Part shown: one piece after another, positions 7,573-14,810 of the stretch | Numbering within the stretch: position 1 is the first letter of the stretch | Layout of the letters: each line of letters opens with the position of its first letter | From: Pseudomonadota bacterium | GTDB lineage: Bacteria > Pseudomonadota > Alphaproteobacteria > Parvibaculales > Parvibaculaceae | Length of the DNA: 19,849 nucleotides | Assembly (NCBI GenBank): GCA_021780275.1 | Contig: JAJXZC010000075.1 | Coordinates: forward strand, 2,957-22,805 | Direction of reading: 5' to 3' | Program-made: the position numbers and the translations under genes | The notes under the pieces: model-generated | Database searches by the model: none | What the model was told of the DNA's origin: nothing | What the model saw: the letters and a program-made list of their open reading frames with translations, nothing else

Positions 7573-8778
7573 ATGCCATTTTCCCTTATTTTGCTCGCGC
7601 TTGGCGCATTTGTGATCGGCACGTCGGAATTTGTGATCGTCGGGTTGCTCCAGGTTGTCTCCAAGGATTTCCAGACTACAGTGCCGAACGCCGGCTTGCT
7701 GGTTTCCTTTTACGCCATCGGCGTCGTGATCGGCGCGCCGCTGTTCACCTTGATCACGGGGGCCGTTCGTCGGGATCGATTGCTCTTCGGGCTTCTGGCC
7801 TTGTTCAGCATCGGCAATCTGATCTGCGCCCTAGCGCCGAATTATTCCACCCTAATGCTCGGGCGCATCGTCGCGGCCATGGCGCATGGATCATTTTTTG
7901 GTGTCGGCGCAGTCGTCGCCACCCATCTTGTTCCACCCAATCGATGCGGCCGCGCAATCGCCGTCATGTTTTTTGGACTGACGCTCGCCAATGTCATGGG
8001 CGTCCCGCTGGGCGCGGTGATTGGCCAAGAATACGGTTGGCGGACGCCGTTCTGGATTATCACGGTTCTCGGCGGCGGCGTGGCGACCATGCTTGTCATG
8101 CATCTTCCGCCTGTCCCGGGCGTCCCCGCCGGCGGATTTCGCAAAGAGATTGCCATTCTCGCGGATCGCCAGGTGATCGTCGCGTTGTCGATCACCGTTT
8201 TCACTTTGGCGTCGATCTTCACCGTCTTCACTTACGTGTCCGAGCTTCTGGCCCAGCAAGGCCATGCAGATGCGGTCACAACGTCGATGATGCTGTTGTT
8301 GTTCGGCGTCGGGATGACAGCTGGCGTCGCGAATGGCGGTCGCTTGGCCGACCGATGGCCCGACCAGTCGGCGCTGATTCTGTCCGCTTTGCTGACGGCG
8401 TCTCTCGCGGCTTTCGCGATCACGAAGAACAGTGTCGGCGCGACCGGGGCGAATCTGTTCATTACAGGTCTTTGCGGGGCCAGCCTCGTCCCAGGATTGC
8501 AGGCCCGGGTGCTCCGGGCCGCGCAAGGGGCGCCTAATTTGGCCTCGTCCTTCAATATCGGCGCTTTCAACGTCGGAAATGCGCTCGGCGCCGGAATCGG
8601 CAGCGAGATCCTCGCCCGCGGATGGGGACTGGAATGGCTGGCGATCGCAGGCGCCGTTTGCGGCGTCTGCGGGTTCGTCGCGACAGTGACAGCCGTGCGC
8701 ACCAGGACAGTCGCGCCATCTCCCGTCGAATCCAACATCGGCGCGCAAGCCGCGACTGCGACTGGAGAAGCCCTGTGA
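7573..8778 (+). CDS. MFS transporter, DHA1 family (drug/sugar efflux, AraJ-like)
   Basis: This 401-residue hydrophobic protein has about 12 predicted membrane segments. The start, LALGAFVIGTSEFVIVGLL followed by FYAIGVVIGAPL, is characteristic of the DHA1 (AraJ/chloramphenicol-resistance-like) proton-coupled efflux subfamily. The GRIVAAMAHGSFFGVGAVVA segment in the fourth-fifth helix region and a conserved loop with arginines after helix 2-3 agree with this. It lies in the inner membrane and probably exports the polyketide or a precursor. The start codon follows 81 non-coding bases holding only a weak GAGG ribosome binding site and no clear promoter. Its stop overlaps the GTG start of the RND adaptor (GTGA), so the two exporters are probably co-translated. 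Confidence 0.9.
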   Translation: MPFSLILLALGAFVIGTSEFVIVGLLQVVSKDFQTTVPNAGLLVSFYAIGVVIGAPLFTLITGAVRRDRLLFGLLALFSIGNLICALAPNYSTLMLGRIVAAMAHGSFFGVGAVVATHLVPPNRCGRAIAVMFFGLTLANVMGVPLGAVIGQEYGWRTPFWIITVLGGGVATMLVMHLPPVPGVPAGGFRKEIAILADRQVIVALSITVFTLASIFTVFTYVSELLAQQGHADAVTTSMMLLLFGVGMTAGVANGGRLADRWPDQSALILSALLTASLAAFAITKNSVGATGANLFITGLCGASLVPGLQARVLRAAQGAPNLASSFNIGAFNVGNALGAGIGSEILARGWGLEWLAIAGAVCGVCGFVATVTAVRTRTVAPSPVESNIGAQAATATGEAL

Positions 8779-9893
8779 TCAAGCGCGCCATTCTCACCAC
8801 TTTGGTCGTTGCGGCGATGGGCGGCTCGATGGTCTATTTCGATCAGATCATTCGCCCCGCAATGAGCAAGAAATATTTCCTCGAGAACATGCCGCCGCCG
8901 CCCAAAGTGGCGACGACAAAGGCGCGACTCGAAACGCCGCCGCGCGGCATTGCGGGCATCGGCACAATCGAGGCGATTCGGCAGGTGACGATCGCGCCGG
9001 AAGCCGCCGGCCGGGTTGATGGGATCATGTTCAGTCCCGGCGCCATCGTTTCGGCAGGAGAGCCCCTGGTTCAATTGAACGATCGAATGGAACGGGCCGA
9101 CCTTGAATCCCTTCAGTCGCAATATCGGCTGGCGAAGCTCAATCTGTCACGATCGCAACAGCTGATCAAAACGCAATCGGTGGCGCACGCGACCCTCGAC
9201 CAACAACAGGCGGCCGTTGAGCAGATCGACGCCGCACTGGCCAAGATTCGGGCTGAGATCGAACTGAAGCTCGTTCGCGCGCCGTTCACCGGCCAGCTGG
9301 GAATCAGCCGTGTCAATATCGGGCAATATGTAAGCCCCGGCGCCGGCCTCATCACATTGACGGATCTTGCGCAAGTCAAAATCAATTTCTCCTTGCCCGA
9401 ACAATATCGATCCGATCTTTCGGTCGGGCAGACGGTCGTGTTGAATGTCGACGCTTTCCCCGGGCGGACGTTCAGCGCGCGCCTCGCGCGCATCGAGCCG
9501 CAGTTGCAAGTTGAGTCGCGGATGATCAAAATTCAGGCGACCGCCGATAATCCCGATCAAAGCTTGTTGCCCGGCATGTTCGTGAACGTCAATGTCGTTC
9601 TGCCGACTGGCGGCGAAGAGGTCGTCGTGCCGGAAACCGCGATCGATTACAGTCTGTATGGCGACAGCGTCTTTGTGGTGCAGGACGACGCCAATTCAAC
9701 CGGCGCCGCCAAGGCTGTCCGCAGGCCGGTGCGGACCGGCGAGCGTTACAATGGCGTCACAGTGGTGAACTCGGGTTTGAAGCCGGGCGAAACGGTCATT
9801 GTATCAGGCCAATCCCGTCTCGTCTCGGACATGACCGTGACGCCCGTCCGCGACGGAACGCTGCCCGTTTCCAAAACCGTCTCCGCTGAATGA
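8775..9893 (+). CDS. RND efflux periplasmic adaptor (membrane fusion protein, HlyD/AcrA type)
   Basis: This 372-residue protein starts at GTG 8775, overlapping the MFS stop by 4 bases; the longer in-frame reading upstream falls inside the MFS gene. An N-terminal hydrophobic segment (about residues 4-22) anchors or exports it. The lipoyl half-motif GRVDGIMFSPGAIVSAGEPLVQLND, a coiled-coil hairpin (about 110-165, with LAKLNLSRSQQLI and ATLDQQQAAVEQIDAAL), the second half-motif LVRAPFTGQLGISRVNIGQYV, and the beta-barrel part with LLPGMFVNVNVVLP and VVPETAI are all in the canonical order. It links the inner-membrane pump encoded next to an outer-membrane channel, which is not encoded here. No lipobox Cys is visible at the N-terminus. 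Confidence 0.93.
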   Translation: MIKRAILTTLVVAAMGGSMVYFDQIIRPAMSKKYFLENMPPPPKVATTKARLETPPRGIAGIGTIEAIRQVTIAPEAAGRVDGIMFSPGAIVSAGEPLVQLNDRMERADLESLQSQYRLAKLNLSRSQQLIKTQSVAHATLDQQQAAVEQIDAALAKIRAEIELKLVRAPFTGQLGISRVNIGQYVSPGAGLITLTDLAQVKINFSLPEQYRSDLSVGQTVVLNVDAFPGRTFSARLARIEPQLQVESRMIKIQATADNPDQSLLPGMFVNVNVVLPTGGEEVVVPETAIDYSLYGDSVFVVQDDANSTGAAKAVRRPVRTGERYNGVTVVNSGLKPGETVIVSGQSRLVSDMTVTPVRDGTLPVSKTVSAE

Positions 9894-9903
9894 GGCAGCC
9901 GTG

Positions 9904-12900
9904 ATGCAGATCACCGATATTTTCATTCGCCGTCCGGTCCTGGCGTCCGTCATTGGACTCCTGATCCTGCTTGGCGGCATCGCCTCTTTCCAGAGCTTGG
10001 CGATCAGGCAATTTCCGGCCCTGCAGTCTACGGCCATCACCGTGAGCACCCGCTATCCCGGCGCGTCTCCGGAATTGATGAAAAGCTTCATCACGACGCC
10101 AATCGCCCAGGCAGTGGCGACGTCGGATGGAATTGACTATCTCACCTCGACATCATTTACCGGGCAAAGCGTCGTCACCGCGCATCTGAAGCTCAATTAC
10201 GATTCGGAGAAAGCGCTGACGAACGTTCTCGCCAAAGTGCAGCAGGTCAAATATTTTCTTCCGCGCGACGCGAACGATCCGATCATCGTCAAGGATACCG
10301 GCCAGGAAACGCCAGCGTTGTTCATAGGCTTTGCGAGCGACGAACTCAGCCGGGCCGCGATCTCCGATTATATCACGCGCGCCGTTCAACCGTTTATCGG
10401 CAAGATCAATGGCGTGGCATCAACGGAAATTCTCGGCGGGCAAACGTTCGCCATGCGTCTGTGGCTGGACCCGGCCAAAATGGCAGCGCGCAGGATCAGC
10501 GCCGACGAAGTGGCCGCCGCAATTCGATCCAATCACTTCCTTGCAGCGCCCGGCCAAGTCAAAGGACATTACACGGTCACCAATATCATCGCTGAAACGG
10601 AGTTGAACGACGTCGAGCAGTTCCGCGACCTGGTGGTGAGATCGGTCGACGATGACATGGTGCGCATCCGCGACGTCGCCGCGGTCGAGCTAGGCGCGCA
10701 AAATACCGATTCCTCGGTGACGATGAATGGTCGCAAAGCGGTTTTTCTCGCGGTCAAGGCCACTCCGGACGGCAATCCGATGGATACGGTCGATGCGATC
10801 CGCGCGGCGCTGCCAGAATTCAAGCGCGGACTGCCGCCAACGCTCGGCGCCGAAATCACTTATGATTCGACCAAATTCATTCGCGCTTCAATTCAGGAGG
10901 TGGTGCGAACGATCGCGATGTCGGTTGTGGTCGTTGTCCTGGTCATTTTCCTTTTTCTCGCCAGCTTTCGCGCCGTCCTGATTCCCCTCGTCACCATTCC
11001 ATTGTCAATCGTGGGCGTCATGGTGGTGATGCTCGCGCTGGGCTTTTCGCTCAACCTTCTGACCCTTTTGGCGATCGTTCTCGCCATTGGCCTCGTCGTG
11101 GACGACGCCATTGTCGTCGCCGAAAACGTTCATCGCTGGATTGAGCATGGCGAGACACCAGTCCGCGCGGCGCTCTTGGGCGCCCGCGAGATTGCGGGGC
11201 CGGTTGTGGCGATGACGTTGACGCTTGCCGCTGTTTTTGCGCCGATCGGCTTGCTGGGCGGCTTGACCGGCGCGCTGTTCCGGGAGTTCGCGGTGACTCT
11301 GGCAGGCTCTGTCATCATTTCCGGCGTGATCGCCCTGGTGGTCTCTCCCATGATGTGCTCAAAATTGCTGACGAAAAACGACGGTTCGAATCGGCTCGGC
11401 TCCGCAATCGACGCGATCTTCACGGCCTGTTCGGATTGGTACGGCCACCGTCTCTCTTCCTCGCTCGATTTCCGCCCCGCCGTCGTGATTTTGGCGATTG
11501 GCGTTAGCGCGATCGTTGCTTTCGAATTCAAGTCGGCGCGGCGTGAACTGGCGCCAGCAGAAGATCAAGGGATCTTATTTGCGGCCGTCAAAGCTCCGCA
11601 ATATGCCAATGTCGACTACCTTGAAGCCTTCGGCCCCAAAATCGATAAGGTCTTTCGCTCGTTCCAGGAAACGGACGCAGACTTTATCATCAGTGGAACC
11701 GAAAGCGCCAACCAGGGTCTGGCGGGCATGATGCTCAAGCCTTGGGAGCGGAGAAACAAAACGGCGCAGGATCTTTATGGACCGCTGTCAGGAATGCTGG
11801 CGGCGGAGGCGGAAGGCGTGCGCGCTTTCGTTTTTTCACCACCGCCGCTGCCTGGCTCCACGGGCGGCCTGCCGGTCCGCATGGTCGTGAGCACGCCAGG
11901 CGATTACGAGACGCTTTACAAGGTGATGGAAGAATTGAAGCAGAAGGCTCAGGCGAGCGGGCTGTTCCTGTTCGTCGACAGCGATCTCGAGTTCAATCAG
12001 CCGACGCTCAAGATGCGGGTCGACAGCAAGAAAGCGAACAATATAGGGGTCAGCCTGCAGGCGGTCGGCAATACGCTGGCCTTGATGATGAGCGAAAACT
12101 ATCTCAATTTTTTCAGCCTCAGCGGCCGTTCCTACCAGGTCATACCGCAGGCCGCGCGTGAGCGACGCCTGGTCGGCGAAAACCTGCAGAACTTTTTTGT
12201 CAAGACGGGCAACGGCGACATGGCGCCCCTGGCGACGGTAACCGCGATCGAACGGTCGGTGCGCCCCAACGCGCTGAGCCAATTCAATCAGCTGAACTCG
12301 GCGACATTCTCCGCCCTGCCAGTTAACGGAATCAAAGTCGGTCAAGCCGTGTCGCTTCTGCGCGAAATCGCACATGAAATCTTACCGAAGGACTATCAAT
12401 TCGACTTCTTGTCGGAGTCGCGCCAGTTTGTTCAGGAAGGAAACAAGCTCGACAAGATTTTCATTTTGGCTTTGGTGGCGATATACCTGATCTTGGCGGC
12501 GCAGTTCGAAAGCTTCCGTGACCCGCTTATCATCTTGGTCAGCGTGCCTATGGCGCTCTGCGGTGCGCTTTTTCCGATTTTTCTCGGAACCATATCGCTG
12601 AACGTTTATACGCAGATCGGCTTGGTTACGCTGGTAGGATTGATCGCGAAACACGGCATCCTCATGGTCAATTTCGCCAACGAAAAGCAAGCCCGCGACG
12701 GCTTCGACAAACGGGCGGCGATCGTATATGCCGCGCAAATACGACTGCGGCCAATCCTGATGACAAGCGTCGCGATGGTCGTCGGCATGTTGCCGCTTCT
12801 CGGCGCGACCGGCGCCGGCGCAGCGAGTCGTTTTGCAATCGGCGTCGTGATCATCACGGGATTGTCGGTTGGAACGCTTTTCACGCTCTTCGTTCTGCCG

Positions 12901-12993
12901 ACCGTCTATACGTTGTTATCGGCCGATCATAATCATTCGGCGCATGCAGTCGACGGTGCGTTGGAAGCAGCGTGCTCTCCCGCTAAGGCGTAA
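9904..12993 (+). CDS. RND multidrug efflux permease (HAE1/AcrB-MexF-like)
   Basis: This 1029-residue protein is the full length of an RND pump. The start MQITDIFIRRPVLASVIG is typical; ATG 9904 is preferred to GTG 9901 directly before it. The proton-relay residues are present: the Asp pair in GLVVDDAIVVAENV (residues 400-401) of the fourth membrane helix and Lys916 in GLIAKHGILMVNFA of the tenth. Large periplasmic loops follow helices 1 and 7, giving the usual two-repeat layout with 12 membrane segments. With the adaptor it forms a proton-driven tripartite exporter. An outer-membrane channel must come from elsewhere in the genome. Placement after a P450 and an MFS exporter suggests product export or self-resistance. 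Confidence 0.95.
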   Translation: MQITDIFIRRPVLASVIGLLILLGGIASFQSLAIRQFPALQSTAITVSTRYPGASPELMKSFITTPIAQAVATSDGIDYLTSTSFTGQSVVTAHLKLNYDSEKALTNVLAKVQQVKYFLPRDANDPIIVKDTGQETPALFIGFASDELSRAAISDYITRAVQPFIGKINGVASTEILGGQTFAMRLWLDPAKMAARRISADEVAAAIRSNHFLAAPGQVKGHYTVTNIIAETELNDVEQFRDLVVRSVDDDMVRIRDVAAVELGAQNTDSSVTMNGRKAVFLAVKATPDGNPMDTVDAIRAALPEFKRGLPPTLGAEITYDSTKFIRASIQEVVRTIAMSVVVVVLVIFLFLASFRAVLIPLVTIPLSIVGVMVVMLALGFSLNLLTLLAIVLAIGLVVDDAIVVAENVHRWIEHGETPVRAALLGAREIAGPVVAMTLTLAAVFAPIGLLGGLTGALFREFAVTLAGSVIISGVIALVVSPMMCSKLLTKNDGSNRLGSAIDAIFTACSDWYGHRLSSSLDFRPAVVILAIGVSAIVAFEFKSARRELAPAEDQGILFAAVKAPQYANVDYLEAFGPKIDKVFRSFQETDADFIISGTESANQGLAGMMLKPWERRNKTAQDLYGPLSGMLAAEAEGVRAFVFSPPPLPGSTGGLPVRMVVSTPGDYETLYKVMEELKQKAQASGLFLFVDSDLEFNQPTLKMRVDSKKANNIGVSLQAVGNTLALMMSENYLNFFSLSGRSYQVIPQAARERRLVGENLQNFFVKTGNGDMAPLATVTAIERSVRPNALSQFNQLNSATFSALPVNGIKVGQAVSLLREIAHEILPKDYQFDFLSESRQFVQEGNKLDKIFILALVAIYLILAAQFESFRDPLIILVSVPMALCGALFPIFLGTISLNVYTQIGLVTLVGLIAKHGILMVNFANEKQARDGFDKRAAIVYAAQIRLRPILMTSVAMVVGMLPLLGATGAGAASRFAIGVVIITGLSVGTLFTLFVLPTVYTLLSADHNHSAHAVDGALEAACSPAKA

Positions 12994-13202
12994 AGCCGGC
13001 CCGGGAGCGCCGAAAGGCGCGTTGCAGAATACGCAAGTTGATACCCCGCGCGCTCACTTTTCCCGAGGTCGTGATTTGCGGGCAAGGCGGCCATGCTGGC
13101 GGCCGCACGCCAATCCGCCACGGCCGGACTTTGTTTAATTTCGAACAGTCACTGTCTGACATTGACGCGATCCCGGCAACCTTGCCAACTAACTCGGCCC
13201 GA

Positions 13203-13230
13203 GGTCGCCGATGGTCGGGGACCGGCGACC
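13203..13230 (+). repeat. Strong inverted repeat upstream of second operon
   Basis: GGTCGCC (13203-13209) pairs with GGCGACC (13224-13230), and an inner GGTC/GACC pair (13213-13216 with 13220-13223) closes a GGG loop, leaving a small GAT bulge. No T run follows on either strand, so it is not a standard terminator. It may bind a regulator or act as a structured leader element. Confidence 0.5.
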
Positions 13231-13244
13231 TATGTCACAAAACT

Positions 13245-13283
13245 GATAATACGTACTTGTATCATACAAACACGTATGATACG
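13245..13283 (+). promoter_or_regulatory. Twin palindromic operator with candidate -10 box for the SRPBCC-EVE-MarR operon
   Basis: TTGTATCATACAA (13257-13269) and CGTATGATACG (13273-13283) are each perfect palindromes around one central base. Together they also form a larger inverted repeat: GTATCATAC at 13259-13267 and GTATGATAC at 13274-13282, six bases apart. Centres are 15 bases apart. Such short AT-rich palindromes are typical of GntR and MarR operators, and both regulators are encoded directly downstream. GATAAT (13245-13250) is a possible -10 box; no good -35 is seen, so transcription may start within the palindromes. The operator reading is strong as a structure and inferred as a function. 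Confidence 0.6.
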
Positions 13284-13309
13284 CAACGTTAGTTTAAAAA
13301 GGGGGCGTC

Positions 13310-13747
13310 ATGTTGATTGCTGTGCATCAAATCACCTGTTCCGCAAAGCCGACCGCCGTCTGGGCGACCTGGGCGGATGTAAAAAATTGGCCGACATGGG
13401 ACCATGAGATCGAAAGTTGCGAATTGTCCGGGCCTTTCAAGCTTGGCGCGAAAGGCGTCCTGAAGCCCCGGAACGGGCCCAAGACTCCGTTCCAATTGGC
13501 CGAAGTCAACGAAGGCCAGTCTTTTCGAGACGTGTCATTTTTGCCGCTCGCCAAGCTCACATTCACTCATGAAATCGAGGCGACCGCGGACGGTTGCACC
13601 TTTAGGCACCGCATCGAAATCAACGGCCCGTTGAGCTTTTTGTTTTCGCGCATCTTCGGAAAGAAAATGAAAGTCGGGTTGCCGATTGCGATGGAGCGTC
13701 TGGCTGAGATCGCGGTCGCCCGAGCGCCGACTGGAGGCGCGCAATGA
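13310..13747 (+). CDS. SRPBCC family protein, paralogue of the main-operon cyclase-like protein
   Basis: This 145-residue protein has the SRPBCC pattern: an opening strand with ITCSAKPTAVWATWADV, the NWPTWDHEIESCELSGPFK block, a central sheet, and a C-terminal helix with KVGLPIAMERLAEIAVA. The block NWPxWDxxxESCxLxGxFKxG is shared with the protein at 5576-6016, so the two are paralogues. The ATG at 13310 is preceded by AAGGGGGC at 13299-13306, a good ribosome binding site. It is the first gene of a three-gene overlapping operon (ATGA with the next gene) and sits right behind the palindromic operator. It may bind the polyketide, cyclise it, or act as a ligand-sequestering protein; no function can be fixed from sequence. 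Confidence 0.8.
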   Translation: MLIAVHQITCSAKPTAVWATWADVKNWPTWDHEIESCELSGPFKLGAKGVLKPRNGPKTPFQLAEVNEGQSFRDVSFLPLAKLTFTHEIEATADGCTFRHRIEINGPLSFLFSRIFGKKMKVGLPIAMERLAEIAVARAPTGGAQ

Positions 13748-14223
13748 ACGATAGTCTTTTTGCGCCCGAAGAAATTCCGGTCTCCGCGGTCGAGAGGGAT
13801 AAGCGGTATTGGATCGGCGTGGTTAGCCGTCAGCATGTCCTCCGAGGGGTTTCGGGGGGCTTTGCCCAAGTGTGTCACGGCAAGCCGGGCCCGCTTCGCC
13901 GCATGCGCCGCGAAGACCGGCTAATTTATTATTCCCCGACCGAGGTCATGGGAGAAAAATCGTCCTGCAAACGTTTCACCGCTTTGGGAACCGTTGCCGG
14001 AGATGAAGTCTATCCGTTCGATATGGGCGGTGGCTTTGTTCCCTATCGACGCGACATCAATTATATGACCGTCCGCGAGGTGCCGATTTTCCCTCTACTG
14101 GACGAATTGGCTTTCGTCTCCGACAAGCGGAACTGGGGCTATCCATTTCGGCGCGGATGCTTCGAGATTTCTTTGAGTGATTTCGCGAAAATCGCAAGCG
14201 CAATGGGGCCGGCGGAAAAATGA
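13744..14223 (+). CDS. EVE domain-containing protein (UPF0310-like)
   Basis: This 159-residue protein matches the EVE domain (PUA-like fold): KRYWIGVVSRQHVLRGVSGGFAQV near the start, then REDRLIYYSPTE, the FTALGTVAGDEVYPF strand pair, and FVPYRRDINY. EVE proteins bind modified bases in DNA or RNA in the cases studied; many members are of unknown role. An EVE gene translationally coupled (ATGA on both sides) to a cyclase-like protein and a MarR regulator, beside a polyketide cluster, is unusual. It could be a resistance or stress-response component, or a sensor for nucleic-acid damage by the product, but this is speculation. The domain call itself is firm; the biological role is not. Confidence 0.82.
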   Translation: MNDSLFAPEEIPVSAVERDKRYWIGVVSRQHVLRGVSGGFAQVCHGKPGPLRRMRREDRLIYYSPTEVMGEKSSCKRFTALGTVAGDEVYPFDMGGGFVPYRRDINYMTVREVPIFPLLDELAFVSDKRNWGYPFRRGCFEISLSDFAKIASAMGPAEK

Positions 14224-14681
14224 CCATTCGGTGGGAGGAGACGAGCCAACATTCTGGCCCCGAGGAAAGTCTGGGCTTCCTGTTTTGGCGCGCCAGTCTC
14301 GCGTGGCGGCGCGCCATTGAAACGTCATTGCATTCAGTTGGGTTGTCTCAACCTCAATTCGTCGTTCTCGCCGCCGTTGGATGGTTGACGCGCGGGTCGA
14401 ACTTGACGACGCAAGCGGACTTGAGTCGCCACATTGGCCTCGACGCGAACACGGTGTCGCAAATACTTCGAACATTGGAGAGGCATTCGTACATAACTCG
14501 ACAAAGGACTGTTGATGAGCGGTCGAAAAACCCACGACTCACCGAAAATGGAGTAGATATACTCGTGAAAGCAGTTTCACAGGTCGAAAAAGCCGACGCC
14601 GCTTTTTTTCAAGCCGTTGAAAACGAGCGAAGGATTTTCGCAAAACTATTGTCGTCCGTTATTCCTGATAGCGCCGCATAG
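14220..14681 (+). CDS. MarR family transcriptional regulator
   Basis: This 153-residue protein has the MarR layout: an N-terminal dimerisation helix (LGFLFWRASLAWRRAIET), LSQPQFVVLAAVGWL, a winged helix-turn-helix at about 62-110 (TTQADLSRHIGLDANTVSQI, with the wing DERSKNPRLTENG), and a C-terminal helix pair. The conserved DxRxxxxxLT wing is present. It is coupled to the EVE gene by an ATGA overlap and is therefore likely autoregulatory, with the palindromes at 13257-13283 as natural candidate target. MarR proteins commonly release DNA on binding aromatic compounds, so it may sense the polyketide or an intermediate (inference). Its 3' part is more AT-rich than the biosynthetic genes. Confidence 0.9.
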   Translation: MTIRWEETSQHSGPEESLGFLFWRASLAWRRAIETSLHSVGLSQPQFVVLAAVGWLTRGSNLTTQADLSRHIGLDANTVSQILRTLERHSYITRQRTVDERSKNPRLTENGVDILVKAVSQVEKADAAFFQAVENERRIFAKLLSSVIPDSAA

Positions 14682-14689
14682 TTTAGGCA

Positions 14690-14760
14690 AATAGCACGCA
14701 TATTAAGTGTAAATGCACGATATTAACATGCAGTATAGAATGCTATAGGATGGTATGGTG
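14690..14760 (+). promoter_or_regulatory. Repeat-rich promoter region of the GntR-family gene
   Basis: The 129-bp AT-rich gap before the GntR gene holds a direct repeat, GCACGCATATTAA (14694-14706) and GCACGATATTAA (14715-14726), with starts 21 bases apart (two helical turns), and an inverted repeat TATAG-aatg-CTATA (14734-14747). A promoter candidate is TTAACA (14723-14728) with TAGGAT (14746-14751) at 17-bp spacing, which would place the inverted repeat between -35 and -10. This suggests autoregulation. Promoter assignment is tentative. Confidence 0.45.
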
Positions 14761-14810
14761 CCGTTCTAGTAGTGGGTGATTTATTACGCTTTGACATTAA
14801 GGAGCGCATC

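Larger units (their letters stand above)
12994..13309. other. Non-coding intergenic region between RND pump and second SRPBCC operon
   Basis: No convincing gene is seen in these 316 bases. A short GCGCC-GAAA-GGCGC hairpin (13007-13020) lies just after the pump stop but has no T tract, so it is only a weak terminator candidate. A direct repeat GGCGGCC flanks a short spacer near 13087-13105. A strong hairpin lies at 13203-13230, and two palindromes at 13257-13283. Base composition becomes AT-rich from about 13230. Confidence 0.7.

Noticed and set aside
13007..13020. Terminator directly after the RND pump gene
   Set aside because: The stem is only 5 bp and no T tract follows; kept only as a weak hairpin within the intergenic description.
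14650..14666. Plus-strand TGTCGTCCGTTATTCC resembling the transposon terminus, a possible left end
   Set aside because: It lies inside the MarR coding sequence, which ends normally; similarity after TGTCG needs a gap, and the flanking bases (ACTAT) do not match the predicted duplication CCTGG.
14791..14796. Perfect TTGACA -35 box before gntR
   Set aside because: It is only 20 bases before the start codon and no -10 follows at a suitable distance; the -10 would fall in the coding region.
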